Shown here one piece after another: positions 1-11,641 of a stretch of DNA of 64,000 nucleotides (position 1 is the stretch's first letter; each line of letters begins with the position of its first letter). The notes beneath the pieces were generated by a model. It worked only from the letters and a program-made list of their open reading frames with translations, had not been told where the DNA came from and did not search any database. Both the position numbers and the translations under genes were made by a program. The DNA is from Cyclina sinensis (lineage: Eukaryota > Mollusca > Bivalvia > Venerida > Veneridae): assembly GCA_012932295.1 (NCBI GenBank), contig JAAONU010000001.1, positions 28,868,550 to 28,932,549 of the forward strand, written 5' to 3'.

Positions 1-310
1 ACCAGGTGTTATTTATTACCTATAGGCATTTTGGTCCCTCAAAGGCAAATTAGGTCATAAAGATGAAATGCCAAACAGTTTTGAGATGCTCAAAAGACAA
101 TTAGCGGTGACTGATCCAAAGTAAGGCGATATGTCACACTCTGTAGTATGTCCTTCATATCATTAGACACCGCATTAGGCAAACAAAGTTTTACTGAGTC
201 TTATCAAGGTCTCTCATCATTGAACTTAATATTGACACAATATAAAATGCCTTGCTAAATAGACTTTGAAACTAGAAAGTTATAAGATAGGCAGTTATGC
301 ACCCCTTGAA
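1..310. other. Unassigned AT-rich DNA
   Basis: No exon, RNA gene or recognisable repeat could be supported here. The next repeat block begins just downstream. Confidence 0.5.
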
Positions 311-339
311 GAAGGGAGGTATATTGTTCTGCAGATGTA

Positions 340-1200
340 GGTAGGTAGATTGGTCGGTCGGTCAGTAGACCACATCGTTTCTGCTGAATAGCCAGTGTAC
401 AAATTAATCTACACCCTTCAAATGTCATAGGATGTCTGCCCTTATTGAGTAGAAGACCCCTATTGTTTTAGGGGTCAGTATCACTGTTACCTTGAATTTG
501 AAAACCATGTCTCCTCAATAACTTGAGTACCATTTGACCCGCAGCTTTCAAACTTTACTGAGTGATTGCTCTTATTGAATAGAAGATCCCTATTTTGGGA
601 TCAGTAGTTCAAAGGTCAAGGTCACTTTCGTGCTGATCTTGAAAACCATGTCCACTCAGTAACTCGAGTACCATTTGACCTTCACCCTTCAAACTTCATA
701 GGGTGGTTGCCTTTATTCAGTAGAAAACACCTATTGTTTTTAAGGTTAAAAGGTCAAGCTCGTGGTTACGTTCAATTTAAAAATCGTTTCCGCTGAATAA
801 CTCTAGATCCATTTGACCTACACTCTTCAAACTTTGTAATATTGTTGATCTAACTGAGAAGCACTTCCCATTTTCCGCTGAATAACTCAAGTATCATTTG
901 ACCCACTAACTTCAGACTTGATAGATCAGCTGCCCTTATTTAGTAGAAGACCGCTTTTGTTTTTGGCGTGAGTAGGTTAAAGGTCAAGGTCACCATAACC
1001 TTGAATTTGAAAACTGTTTCTACTCAATAACTCTAGTACCATTTGACCTTCACCGTTCGAACCTCATAGAGTGCTTGACGTTATTGAGTAAAAGAACCCC
1101 ACCGTTTTTTTGTCAGTGGGTCAAAGGTCAAGGTCACTGTCTCCTTTAATTTGAAAACTGTTCTGCTCAATAACTTGAGTAACATTTGACACACAGCCTG
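340..1200. repeat. Tandem repeat, period about 143 bp
   Basis: A block with the core CCATTTGACC recurs near 529, 669, 809, 891, 1037 and 1181, with one short copy. Each unit also carries a sentence like TTATTGAGTAGAAGACCCC and, in several units, the motif AAAGGTCAAGGTCAC. It starts next to a GGTAGGTAGATTGGTCGGTC tract. I associate this style of repeat with bivalve genomes. Copies are diverged and no open frame persists. Confidence 0.75.
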
Positions 1201-1254
1201 TCTTCAAACAGCCAGAGGGGCATACATGTCATTCTGACATTTCTTGTTTTTAAA

Positions 1255-1460
1255 GAGGGGCCGATCAGTGGTCCAGTAGTAAGGCGCTTTGTAATCAAGG
1301 GTGGCGAGTTCGATCCCCCACTTCCCCACAAGCATCACTGTCAGTTGGGTGAGACGTTAAACAGAGGTCCCTTGTATCAGTACTATACACTGAATATGGA
1401 AAGCAGGAGTGTCTCAGATATAGTGCTATATGTCCCCGAAGAGTGGCATAAAGTAAGTCC
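1255..1460 (+). mobile_element. tRNA-derived SINE copy
   Basis: A polymerase III-like head is visible: an A-box-like stretch around TGGTCCAGTAGTAAGG and a B-box-like GAGTTCGATCC near 1310. It is followed by a body containing GAGACGTTAAACAGAGGTCC, a phrase I recognise from invertebrate SINE bodies. The head is not a complete cloverleaf, so this is a SINE relic and not a tRNA gene. Ends are approximate. Confidence 0.55.
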
Positions 1461-1479
1461 CACTGTCTGTCCGTTTCAT

Positions 1480-2010
1480 CTTATTTGCGCAACTTCTCTT
1501 ACAATTTTCATTTGATTTTAACCAAACTTTCACGGAATGGCCATAATCAAGTGCCATAGTGCATATACTCAGGCTTCTACGATTCGAGTTTTTTTTTATG
1601 GGGTTATTGCCTTTTGTTAAATTTTACTTAATATTTATTGTGTTTGCAACTCTTTCCACATATCTCATGCAATTTTCACCAAATTTTCACAAAATGATCA
1701 TTTTCAAGTGCTGCAGCACATCAACTCCAGCTTTTATGATTCGTGTATTTTTGGCGGAGTTATTACCCTTTGTTAAATTTTACTTAATATTTCTTGTGTT
1801 GTAAATCCTCCTACATATCCAATGCAATTTTCACCAAACTTTCACAAAAATGATCATTACCAAGTGCTGCAGCACTTCTACTCCAGCTTTTGTGATTTGA
1901 GTATTTTTGGCGGAGTTATTGCCCTTTGTTAAGTTTACTTAATATTTCTTGTGTTGCAACTCTTCCTCCTACATTCCCCTTGTGATTTCACCAAACTTTC
2001 ACAGAATAAT
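1480..2010. repeat. Tandem repeat, period about 156 bp
   Basis: The phrase TTATTGCCCTTTGTTAA recurs near 1604, 1761 and 1917, each time after a block with CAAGTGCTGCAGCAC and an AAATTTTCACAAAATGATCA-like segment. About three diverged copies are present. The short open frame at 1559-1804 lies inside it and is not a gene. Confidence 0.75.
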
Positions 2011-2019
2011 GATTATCAA

Positions 2020-3190
2020 GTGTAACGTCAAAATATGAACAAGACTTGTAAATATATACCTGGGCAATTCGATTGATAATTTGAACAACAACACCATGCC
2101 AAGTCATCTTTTATAATGATATAAACCAGAGGAACAAAGTTATATTGGAAACTTATACAAATGCTTTAAAACTGATACTAATACTATACCGACTTTCATT
2201 GTAACTAAAAGCGGTAACGAGTAACTACAGAAAAACAAGAAAAAATTTTTAAATGGACGTTTCACTTCTGTATTTACAGTCGTTGACTACCGAATTACCG
2301 ACCTTTGTCGCTAAAGCTAATCGTACATTACAAAGTTTTATTATTCAGGGTCAAGAAATTAAAGATTTTACAGTGATACACTTTTAGGTTTTGTTGATTT
2401 TCAAAAAAAAAACATGTTGATTTTACATTGTCATGTAATGGAACCATTCATTTTTTAGGAATTTAAAAGAGGACCAATTAAATACATACTTTTGACTATT
2501 GGTTGAAATTGGCCTTGTGGTTTATGAATAGATGTTTGCAGCATGACGAGGGATGAACGACAGACGACAGACAGTCATCCATCACAAAAGCTGACCCTTG
2601 AGCACTTAATTCGTGCTCAGGTAAGCTCAAAGAACTAAATCCACTTTACATATAGTTGATTCAGAAAAGAATAATAAATATACTGAATGCAGTCAACACA
2701 TAGTTTTATGTTAATTTGCGTTTGCATTAACGTATGTTTAAGTTGATACAGTTTATTTTTGTATGTACTTAACTTTGGTTTTAGCTCAACGGGTACGCTC
2801 CCTCAGCAGCTATGTGAATACACTACCGTTACTTCAAACAACATTCGACCGATGCGCAGGAGAGTACGCAACGGGGTGCATTGTGTTAAGAGTGAGCTAT
2901 GTTTTCCAGTTAGATTAAATTAACTATACCGAGCTTTCAGATCATATGCCAATTCAAATATTATACGGCATCTGTGAGCGAAAACATCCTTAAAGAGTTA
3001 GCTCTCTACACAAAACTCTTTGGTATTAAATTGCATGTATAGTCAAGTATGCGTTTTTTCTGTGTAACCAGGTGGTTTTTTTTTAATTCCTAAACTGTAC
3101 TTGTTATTTCTAATTTACAGTGTATGCATTCTCGTAAAGGACAGTCAAAATAGAACCAATTACTTCAACGACTGTTATTTAGATGAAAAA
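2020..3190. other. Gene-free stretch with one repeat end
   Basis: No exon could be supported. At about 2540-2640 there is the terminus of the dispersed AGCTCACC-type bivalve repeat in reverse orientation (ACAAAAGCT, then GAGCACTTAATTCGTGCTCAGGTAAGCT). A degenerate A-box-like TAGCTCAACGGGTA lies near 2783 without a convincing partner. The rest is unassigned. Confidence 0.5.
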
Positions 3191-3194
3191 AAAA

Positions 3195-4083
3195 ACAATG
3201 CCTGCCTACTGTTTAAACTGCTATTGTGTTTACTAGTCATCATGCATGCTGGCACCTTCACCACGCTTGTTGACAATGAAACCATGCTTGCTGGAAGCTA
3301 CAACTTGTATGCTGTTTAGGCCCTGATGTTTTAATCATATTTTCATTTGGCTGAATGAAAGTTCAATGTATATGATATATCAACATGCCGGGACTGTATA
3401 TCAGCATTGATATTTCAACATTGCTCTGTTACAATGCTCCCAGAACAAAAAAAGTTGAAAAACATTATGTGACCACACAATATGAAAGATAGCAAGGAAA
3501 GTAAGCGTACTTTCACGTCACATTTTGTAACCAGAGGGCGCACGTTCGTAGTTTTCACGAAAGCTAACGGAGATCTCCGGCCTATGGCGGAATTTAATTA
3601 GCTGTTGCCTAAACAAACCATTTCCCACCAGTTAAATAGATCCCATACATATTCGGATATCCTCGATATCTTTCCGACAAATAATTATTCAAATTACGGG
3701 AAAACACGACTGCTTGAACACAGCGCCCCGTGTTGTCAAAATGTGCCTTACAATTTTGAATTGACACTTCTGTTTTGTCTAGTGTCTGATAACGTTTTCT
3801 ATATTGGTTGATCACTTCGTGTATTTTGTCTTTGGATGCATTACAAATGAACCAAGACAGCCATGGCATGTTGAAATATACCATTAGTTTACGCTACACT
3901 GAACTGTCATTCACTCAAATGAGAATATGGCCTGAACAGCATACAAGTTGTAACATCCAGCAGGCATCATGGTATCATTGTCAACAAGTGTGATGAAAGT
4001 GCCATAATGCATAATGACTGTACCCGTAAGCACTATTATATATCAGTGTCGGTGAATAATTGTAACAGTAAGCAGGCATTGTG
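3195..4083. mobile_element. Long inverted-repeat (foldback-like) element
   Basis: The left arm (about 3195-3400) and right arm (about 3865-4083) are diverged reverse complements of each other. Both carry AATGCCTGC, then CTTGTTGACAATGA, then ACAACTTGTATGCTGTT, then TTTCATTTG-like and CAACATGCC segments in mirrored order. The central 450 bp is unrelated and slightly richer in CG. No transposase frame was found. Open frames at 3101-3319, 3609-3884 and 3808-3993 fall within the arms or centre and show no known domain. Confidence 0.65.
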
Positions 4084-6190
4084 TAATTTCAGAGACACTA
4101 TATACCAGGCTCTTATTATATGTCTCTGGTAATTTTTACCTAAATAATATTCCATAAACGACTGTCTATGAATGTTTCCCCTGAAGTTTCCCGACAGTAC
4201 TTTGCTAGCCATCTATTGATTGAATGGACCTTTCCCATTCTTTTACAGAGACTGTTTTTGGAATGGTAGACTGCTTTCAATGCATTGTTATACCTAGATT
4301 TTCCTATGTCATTGAGGTTTACCTATGATTTTTCAAATTTCAGTCATTGTACTGTGACTGCATTCAATGTGTCATAATTGGAATAAATTAAAGTGACCAC
4401 AATGACATATTGGTCTGCCTGTATGTTGATGACTATACTGTATTTACCACAGCCTTACTTGCAGTATTCTTTGATAACCAGTCTAGTTTATTTCACAAAA
4501 ACTGAAATTCAGTTTGCTATCCTTGCAGTATTGCACGCTAAATGGAGTTCCGTAGGCAATTCGTGAACTTTGACAGGCTTCAGTCTAAACAAGCAGTCGG
4601 CTGATTTAGAAAAAGTTCAATAAATTACATAAAATGAATGGCAAGCGTTCGTACATTTTAGTATCTCAAGGCTCGCAGCATTGTTGTCGTGTGTCCAAAT
4701 CTGACAGGGTAAACAATAGGAACAGCGGCGTTTTCTTCTATATAGTAACTTCCTGTTCAATGCATTACAAAAGCTTTATTATACAAGAACATGTGAGGGA
4801 TTCGGACACATTCATACAATGACATTTATTACACACTAACAGATTGTTTATCATAGCGTTTACAAGTTGATTTATGGATATTGGCCCTCTGGTTATGCCT
4901 CGCATAATGTTTAATGAAAGAAGTAACAATGATTTTATTGCGGCATGTTAAAAACGTGTCGACAGTGCAATAAACTTTTGTCCGTTAAAGGTATGGGATG
5001 ATTTTGTTTACATATGCAAATCTGAATACCGATATCAAAGAAAGTCGTTGCTACGAGTTTGTACATCGAGGTTGAGAAAAGTATTTTAGGACCTCGTGGC
5101 CACGACTTGATTATTTCCTTGTTAGAACATCCGAGCGTATACTTTCTTGTGGCAACGACTTTTCTCGTTTCCGCAGCGGTTATTTCATTCATTGTTTGGA
5201 TGGCGAGTATTGTATACCATAGCTTATATTTAAATGATTACATAGATCTTTATCGCCAATATTATGTCGCCATGGGTACTAAAATAGTCAATTATTCCTC
5301 CTTGCAAAGTTATAATATCAATGAAGATACGACGAAATGCTTAAAGGCATGTAAACAAATCTAATTATATAACATGAATATATTAGACAGTTTTATGTAC
5401 ATTTTATTAACAACTTAATTTCTGTGAAAACAAAAAAACCTATGGCATAGGTAATTAACAAAAAAGTGTTGTATCTTAATCAATCATCGTTAACCAATGA
5501 GAATAGACTGCATCCTTCACTTTTGTTACACGTTCAATCCAGACTTCAATGATTTACAAGTATACTGTTAAAAATTGAGATCAGGGCGTTTGGCAGATAG
5601 CAAATTTTCGGACTGAGTTCAATTGTACGAGTTTTATGCAGCAGAACAAGACAAAAGTCAAATAGTTAATTATGTCTCCTTGAAAAAAAAAAATCAAATT
5701 TTCAAAAAGGTTGCCTTGAAAAGTAATGTTGGGATATGGTCCAACAGTACAATTTTCCATGCATATTTTGGATGGATAGTTTCATACTATGCAATGATAA
5801 CTAGCTTTAAAAAATCGTGTATTTCAGTAGCCTGATAGATGTGGTTCTTTTGTAGCATATCTGTATTAAGACCATTAAACTGGCTATTCAGAATATCATT
5901 TAAAAAATAGGCACACTTTGTTGTGTCATTAGACGTTGTAAGCTGAACTACGTCTATTCTAAATATAATACGAAAAGCGACAGAAATAGACAGATTCAAT
6001 ACCTGAAAAATACAGGCATATTTTTTTCAATATGTAAAAGCACATACTCAAACTGTAATTTCTTTTTTTATCACTATCACAGAATTAAAACGATTAATTA
6101 CAGGCGTGTGTGAAATATTTCCTCCACAGTTCTGTCAAATATTGATCAATTAGTGTTTTTCATATCTACCACCAGTGTTGTTAACTAAGT
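4084..6190. other. Intergenic DNA downstream of the temptin-like gene
   Basis: No exon was recognised. A short inverted repeat lies at about 5039-5166: AAAGTCGTTGC at the left end mirrors GCAACGACTTT at the right, with a palindromic CGTGGCCACG near the middle. It looks like a small MITE. The open frame at 5059-5364 runs across it. I saw no canonical AATAAA on the minus strand close after the temptin-like stop codon. Confidence 0.45.
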
Positions 6191-9100
6191 TTAAAATCTT
6201 GAGAATGATGTCCGCATCATCATTCCACCAGCTCCCGTTGACATCCCAGCGGGACCACCCATAGGCATACCGCCACCAAATGAGGGACCGGACATTGATG
6301 TACCATCCATTGTCATGAATGGCGGATATGGTCCTGAAAATCCAGGGCCCATGCCAGGCCCACCCATTGTGCCCATACCAGCACTGCCCATTGAGCCAGT
6401 ACCAGGACCGCCCATCGTGCCCATACCGACCCCGCCCACTGGTCCCATTCTTACACCGCCCATTGTGCCCATACCAGCACCACTCATTGTGTCCATACCG
6501 GTGCCGCCAATCTGGTCCATACCGGAAGGCCCAGCAACAAAAGGAGTCATTCCGCCTGAGCCCATGCCTCTTTGGCCGATTCCACTTAAATCTGCGCTGC
6601 CTCCAAGTCTAGACCTCTCCCTGTCCATTCTAGCTCTTACACTTCTGTCAATATCAAACTGCGACATAGAACTTGTGAACGACGGCCCAGAGCTTTGTGA
6701 ACCCATTCCTTGAATGGCTCTTTGGTCTAAACTGGTTCTGAAACGATCAAAACCTTGGGACTGTGACATTGGGAAATCGCCTCTACCACCAGAAAAGCCA
6801 GTTGCTGAACCGTCAGAAGCTCCAAAATCTCTAGACATGCCCTGTAGTCCGAAACTGTCACCACCGAAACTACCAGAGAAAGAAGTTAAACCCGGTCTTG
6901 CTGGAGGTTGGAAGGACTGTGGACCAGATCCGACAAAACCAAATGACGACCCACGGGAATCTTGACCAAAACCGCCCTCAAAACCTCCAGAATCCATCCC
7001 AAAATGGCCAGGACTACTTCCAAATCCAGCCGATCTACCAAAAGACATTTCTTGACCTCTCCCCATACCAAACGGGGGCAGACCCTGGTCAATGTTCTTT
7101 TGAAGGTTAGTTTGTGGGTGGTCATTAGCACCGGGAGGAAGTGTGCGAGGTGGAGTTCTTGATGAGCCTCTGCCCCTGCCTCTAGCGCGAGGATTGGGAC
7201 ACTCGTCATGAGTCATGCCACTGTCACATTTCTGTCTGTCTGGTTCACAGAATCCTGAAATATACATAATTAATATGAAGTATTCAAAGTCTGAAATGTT
7301 AGTACCAGTGATGTTGAGTAACTTTAAACGTAGTAATTTTATACAGAAAAGAAAAGCTAAGTCACAACGCAAAATTTGTAATAATCGTCCGACACGCCAG
7401 GTATGAATAAAAATTGTGTGAAATTAGCTTAACAAACAACATTCGAATTTTTATATGTATTTGGTTTTTAATTCTGTGCTAGCATATCATTCGACTTAAA
7501 ACTTTCTAATTTGGAATCTCTTGAATTTTGAAAATTGTGTTATCATTTTAAATTGTTTTATCATTTTTGTATTAATGTTGTGTTAGTGTAAAATTCGACA
7601 TTCAGATCTAAAATAATCTAAATTTTGATTGTCGTGTAAGCGCGACATTCGACATTCATATCTAGAATCATTTAAATTTGTTGTGTAAGCGCGAAATTGG
7701 ACATTCAAATCTAGAATCACTTAAATTTTGAATGCTGTATAAGCACGACATTTGACAATCAAATTTAGAATCATTTGAATTTTGAAGGCTGTGCATGTAC
7801 AACATTCGACATTTGAATTTTTATTTTTCCTACTTGAATATGTATTATATTAGCACAATATTCGAAATTTGAGATCACTTGAACTTTGAATGCTATGCTA
7901 GCACGACATTCGATATTCGAGCTTAGAATTATTTTAATTTGAATGTTTTGCTAGCACAAAATTCAACGATCGAATTTTGAAATACTTGAATTTTGAAATT
8001 TGTGTTAGCACGAATTTCATCATTATTAGTGTATAAAAGAGAAATCAGTCTGAATTAGTTCCGGTAGTTCTTTTAAAGAATTTCTTGTTGTTACTAGTAA
8101 CATAAAAACCTTGCTGCTATTTTTAATCTTACTGATGGGCTTTCTTTGGCTTTTCTAGTCACTCGGTTGTTATCACTTCATACAAAGTGAAAATCGGCGT
8201 GCTGGATTTAATCAGAAGATCATTTAAATTGTAACCAAAATACAAAAAGAATATATATAAAGTTATTCTGCTACAATTTAATGAAATTCTTTTCTAAAGG
8301 GTTTAACCCTTTAATCAAGGGTGGCGTTTGTACTTCAGTCAAAAGTGGAATTTTGAGTAGCGTTTGTACTTTAGTCGACAATTAATGCTTTGTTTCTGTT
8401 GCGCTCCCTTTTTTTACAGGAAAAAACAATATTCGTCAGTTAAAAGTTAAAAATGGTAATATGTTTTCTATTAAAAGTTAACCTTGCTATTATTTTAGCA
8501 CATCAGTAGTGTTACGAACATTAAAGAACAAACATATTTTTCCAATACCATAACTAGTACTGATGCGCCTTATGGCGGTTGAGCAGCAGTAGGTGTTGTA
8601 GAAAACTTTTAATGTAAGAACACATAATTTTGACACAACATCCAAATTCAGAATTGACGCGAAACTTTTTAAGTGAAATGTACAATAAAAAAGACATTAT
8701 AAATTGTCCTAGAAAGCTTATAATAAATATTCATTCTTGAACGTTGTCAATTAAATTTTCATTCGACACTCGATTTTATTCGATACTCGATTTTCATTCG
8801 ATACTCGATTTGATTCATAAGATTCATAATATAGCTAACATTAAATTCGAAATGACTGTCATTCTAAATTCAAATGTCGAATGTAGTGTTAGCAATACAT
8901 TTAAATGCAAATTATAAAAATTCTAATGTCGTGCAATAAGAAGAATATTAACATTTAATTTTACTTTATTAGAAGAAGATTAACATTTAAAATTCGAGGG
9001 ATTCCAGAGTCGAATGTCGAATTCGAATTTGTGTAAGCATAAAATTCACATTTTACGTGTTTCCAAAATCGAATGACAAATGCTGTGCTTACACAATATT

Positions 9101-11641
9101 CGAACATAAACGATTAAATTTCGAATGTCATATAAAAACAATATTCAAATTTCACGAGTTTCCAAATTCTATTGTCGAATGTCGTCCTAGCACAACAGAC
9201 AAAATTCAAGTGAGACAAATTCGAATGTCTTGCCAGCATAACATTCAAATACAAATGAATAAAAGCCCATTGACCAATGTCGAATGTCGTCCTATCACAA
9301 CAGACAAAATTCAAGTGAGACAAATTCGAATGTCGAATGTCTTGCCAGCACAGCATTCAAATACAAATGAATAAAAGCCCATTGACCAATGTCGAATGTT
9401 GTCCTAGCACAACAGACAAAATTCAAGTGAGACAAAGTCGAATGTCTTGCCAGCACAACATTCAAACACAAATGAATAAAAGCCCATTGACCAATGTCGA
9501 ATGTCGTCCTAGCACAACAGACAAAATTCAAGTGAGACAAATTCGAATGTCGAATGTCTTGCTAGCACAACATTCAAATACAAATGAATAAAAGCCCATT
9601 GACCAGTGTCGAATGTCGTCCTATCACAAACGACAAAATTCAAGTGAGACAAATTCGAATGTCGAATGTCTTGCCAGCACAACATTCAAATACAAATGAA
9701 TAAAAGCCCATTGACCAATGTCAAATGTCGTCCTATCACAACAGACAAAATTCAAGTGAGACAAATTCGAATGTCGAATGTCTTGCCAGCACAACATTCA
9801 AATACAAATGAATAAAAGCCCATTGACCAATGTCAAATGTTGAATGTTATTAAAGCTTACTTCACCGACATGAATAAAAATGGTGAAAACTTTCAACTTT
9901 CACAAATAAGAATAAGACATTTCCCCAGAGGGACATGTGAAAATCGGGCGGAGATTTGGCAGTAAGTTTAGTTGACGACATGTTGAAGTTTTATAGCATT
10001 ACCTGAACCAAAGGAGTAAGACGACTTCTAATATAATGATTCATCAACAGCAGTCAAGAGGTTTATTACTTTTTAAATCTATGTTCGGCAAACTGTAGAC
10101 GTGTTGTAAAAGGGATGCCGGGGGCAAGTCACATGCTTCAAAACATTGTGTAATTTAGATGTTGATTTATAGACAGACAATGTCCTTATGCAAGCGTACT
10201 GCCGAATTGATTTTTTTTCTTTTTCCGTTGAAGTTTACATTATATACATTGTATCTTCATCATCAGCAAAAAATAAAAACTGTACGTCTACATAAAGTTT
10301 AAATTCGTGATCCATTACTGGGTAATCAGGCTTGATTTATTAACTCTTTTTCATCTACAGCTCTTAATGAATCAGCCATTTTTTTTAACATGGATAAAAC
10401 GTCATCTACGTCATTACGTCTGACCTCAATCTTCGACCAAACAATCAATACCTGTTACTAGATCGCTAGAAGGCTAATAGATATTTATATCATAGCATTC
10501 TCTTTATGACAAAACTGGATATTACCGAGGCGCGTAAATGTGCCTGTCTAGTATCCGCCTCAAAATTGGAAACAGTTTGAAACGAAACCATTTGACAATC
10601 AAGCAGACAGGCAATAAATGTACATGAGACTATTCACTACATGTGACGTCTGTCTCTGTCCCTTGACCCGACCAGGAGTGAGCAGTATATGCAGGTGTAA
10701 AAAAAGAAGAGGAAACCTGAATCTTCAATAATCGTTGCAAAAAATAAAACGGAAACCTGAAATAGTAATTGGAAGAACGACTCTATCAGAACATCTTCGG
10801 AACCCACAGCGATGGTTCTGTTACACAACATACAGCAGCAGACGTGAGCAGTGTGCCGTCGCTGTTGGTTCCGACTACGCTATCAGACAAGACAGTGAAT
10901 AAAACACATATATATACCTGGGTGGCCTTTTACTGGGCCCGGTGGAGGGTCTCTTGGACTCCATTTGCACTGTGGATCTCCAAGCTCTTCTCCGTTCGTC
11001 AAGCCGTCCCCGTCCGAGTCCTTTTGACACAGTTCTACAGTCCAACGCTTACCCCCATCCCTGAAGTCCTGTAACCAATAGCAAATTAGCTTTAAAAAAA
11101 CCTTGTATGAATGCGTATAAAATCTTCGAAAATTCATATACATTATGCGTTTATTCGTCATTACTACATGTCAAATTCCCAATTTTGTGTGTATGAACAC
11201 ATTTCCTAATTAGCGAAAAGGTGAGTAAAAATTTGAAAAAAAGCAGTGGTCGTAAGGCAGCACACTTAACTTATGACCCGGAGGTCGCTGGTTCGAATCC
11301 ATCAAGAGGCGACGCTTCGTATTTCACAATATCGGCGCGAGTACTAGCTGGAATATAGGAAACTGTCACCGAGCTAGATAATTACCAAGTTGAAAGAACT
11401 TGTTTTCAAATATATATGTATGTCAGGTGATTATATAGAAAGTAAAAATAAAACTTACCTGTCCAAAAACGTTCTTCTGGGGGGTATACCCTCCGTTCAT
11501 ATGGCCGACAGCATCCCAATGTCCCTTTCCCGGACACGGATGATTTACTCCATAACCGTTTGGAATCTCACGCTTAAAACGGCTATATCCATATGCTGTT
11601 CCAAAACAAATTAAAGTAAGTAAATAAAAGGTTTCTTTCAT
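6191..11641 (-). CDS. Temptin-like secreted protein with Gly/Met-rich tail (3 exons)
   Basis: Exons on the minus strand are 11641-11459, 11068-10918 and 7254-6191. All borders are GT-AG and phases match (0, then 1), giving 465 residues. Residues 1-18 look like a signal peptide (MKETFYLLTLICFGTAYG). Residues 19-125 match the temptin Cys/Cys family as I know it: IPNG, HPC (Cys36), FGQDF, W70, LC (Cys75), DSDGDGLTNGEELGDP with a Ca-loop-like DxDxDG (78-92), CKW (Cys95), HPGFC (Cys114) and Cys121. From about residue 130 to the end comes an Arg/Gly/Pro stretch, then Gly/Ser/Phe repeats, then a Met-Gly block with MGTMGG and GMGPV-like units, ending SFSRF. Temptin of Aplysia is a short water-borne pheromone component of egg cordons and lacks such a tail. 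The role here is unknown: signalling or an extracellular matrix protein are both possible. The exon model is well supported; unseen extra exons in the 3.7-kb intron 2 cannot be excluded. Confidence 0.85.
7440..9170. repeat. TTCGAA-rich diverged repeats in temptin-like intron 2
   Basis: Segments such as GCACGACATTCGA followed by TTTAGAATCA and TTTGAATTTTGAA recur roughly every 60-75 bp at 7580-8030. Mirrored AATTCGAATGTCG-type segments recur at 8740-9170. Both orientations of the same AT-rich unit are present, with a less repetitive middle (about 8040-8740). No coding signal was seen. Confidence 0.6.
9175..9845. repeat. Minisatellite, about 104-113 bp unit, six copies
   Basis: A unit beginning near GTCGAATGTCGTCCTA and running through CAACAGACAAAATTCAAG, CTTGCCAGCACAACATTC and AATAAAAGCCCATTGACCA starts near 9175, 9279, 9389, 9496, 9605 and 9718, with a fragment at 9828. 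Copies are nearly identical. Some units carry an extra TCGAATG. Open frames across it on both strands are repeat artefacts. It lies in intron 2 of the temptin-like gene. Confidence 0.9.
9850..10915. other. Remainder of temptin-like intron 2
   Basis: No exon or named repeat was supported. An open frame at 10637-10831 on the minus strand has no recognisable domain and is not needed to keep the gene in frame. Confidence 0.45.
11240..11385 (+). mobile_element. tRNA-derived SINE in temptin-like intron 1
   Basis: AGCAGTGGTCGTAAGGCAGC resembles an A box, and CTGGTTCGAATCC near 11290 is a clear B box. The body contains TTCACAATATCGGCGCGAGT. It shares its head (AGCAGTGGTCG) and a GCGAGTACT phrase with the copy at 16862-17040, so both belong to one family. 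It is inserted antisense to the host gene. Confidence 0.65.

Noticed and set aside
5059..5364. 101-residue frame with a hydrophobic segment
   Set aside because: It overlaps a short inverted repeat and an antisense frame; no homologue or gene context was recognised.
6315..6713. 132-residue proline-rich frame on the plus strand
   Set aside because: It is the exact antisense of the Gly/Met repeat exon of the temptin-like gene, and the frame is a consequence of that composition.
9057..9591. Repeated short proteins on both strands
   Set aside because: They are translations of the 104-113 bp minisatellite.
9175..9845. Regular repeats that could suggest a CRISPR array
   Set aside because: The units are contiguous tandem copies without unique spacers, in a eukaryotic intron.
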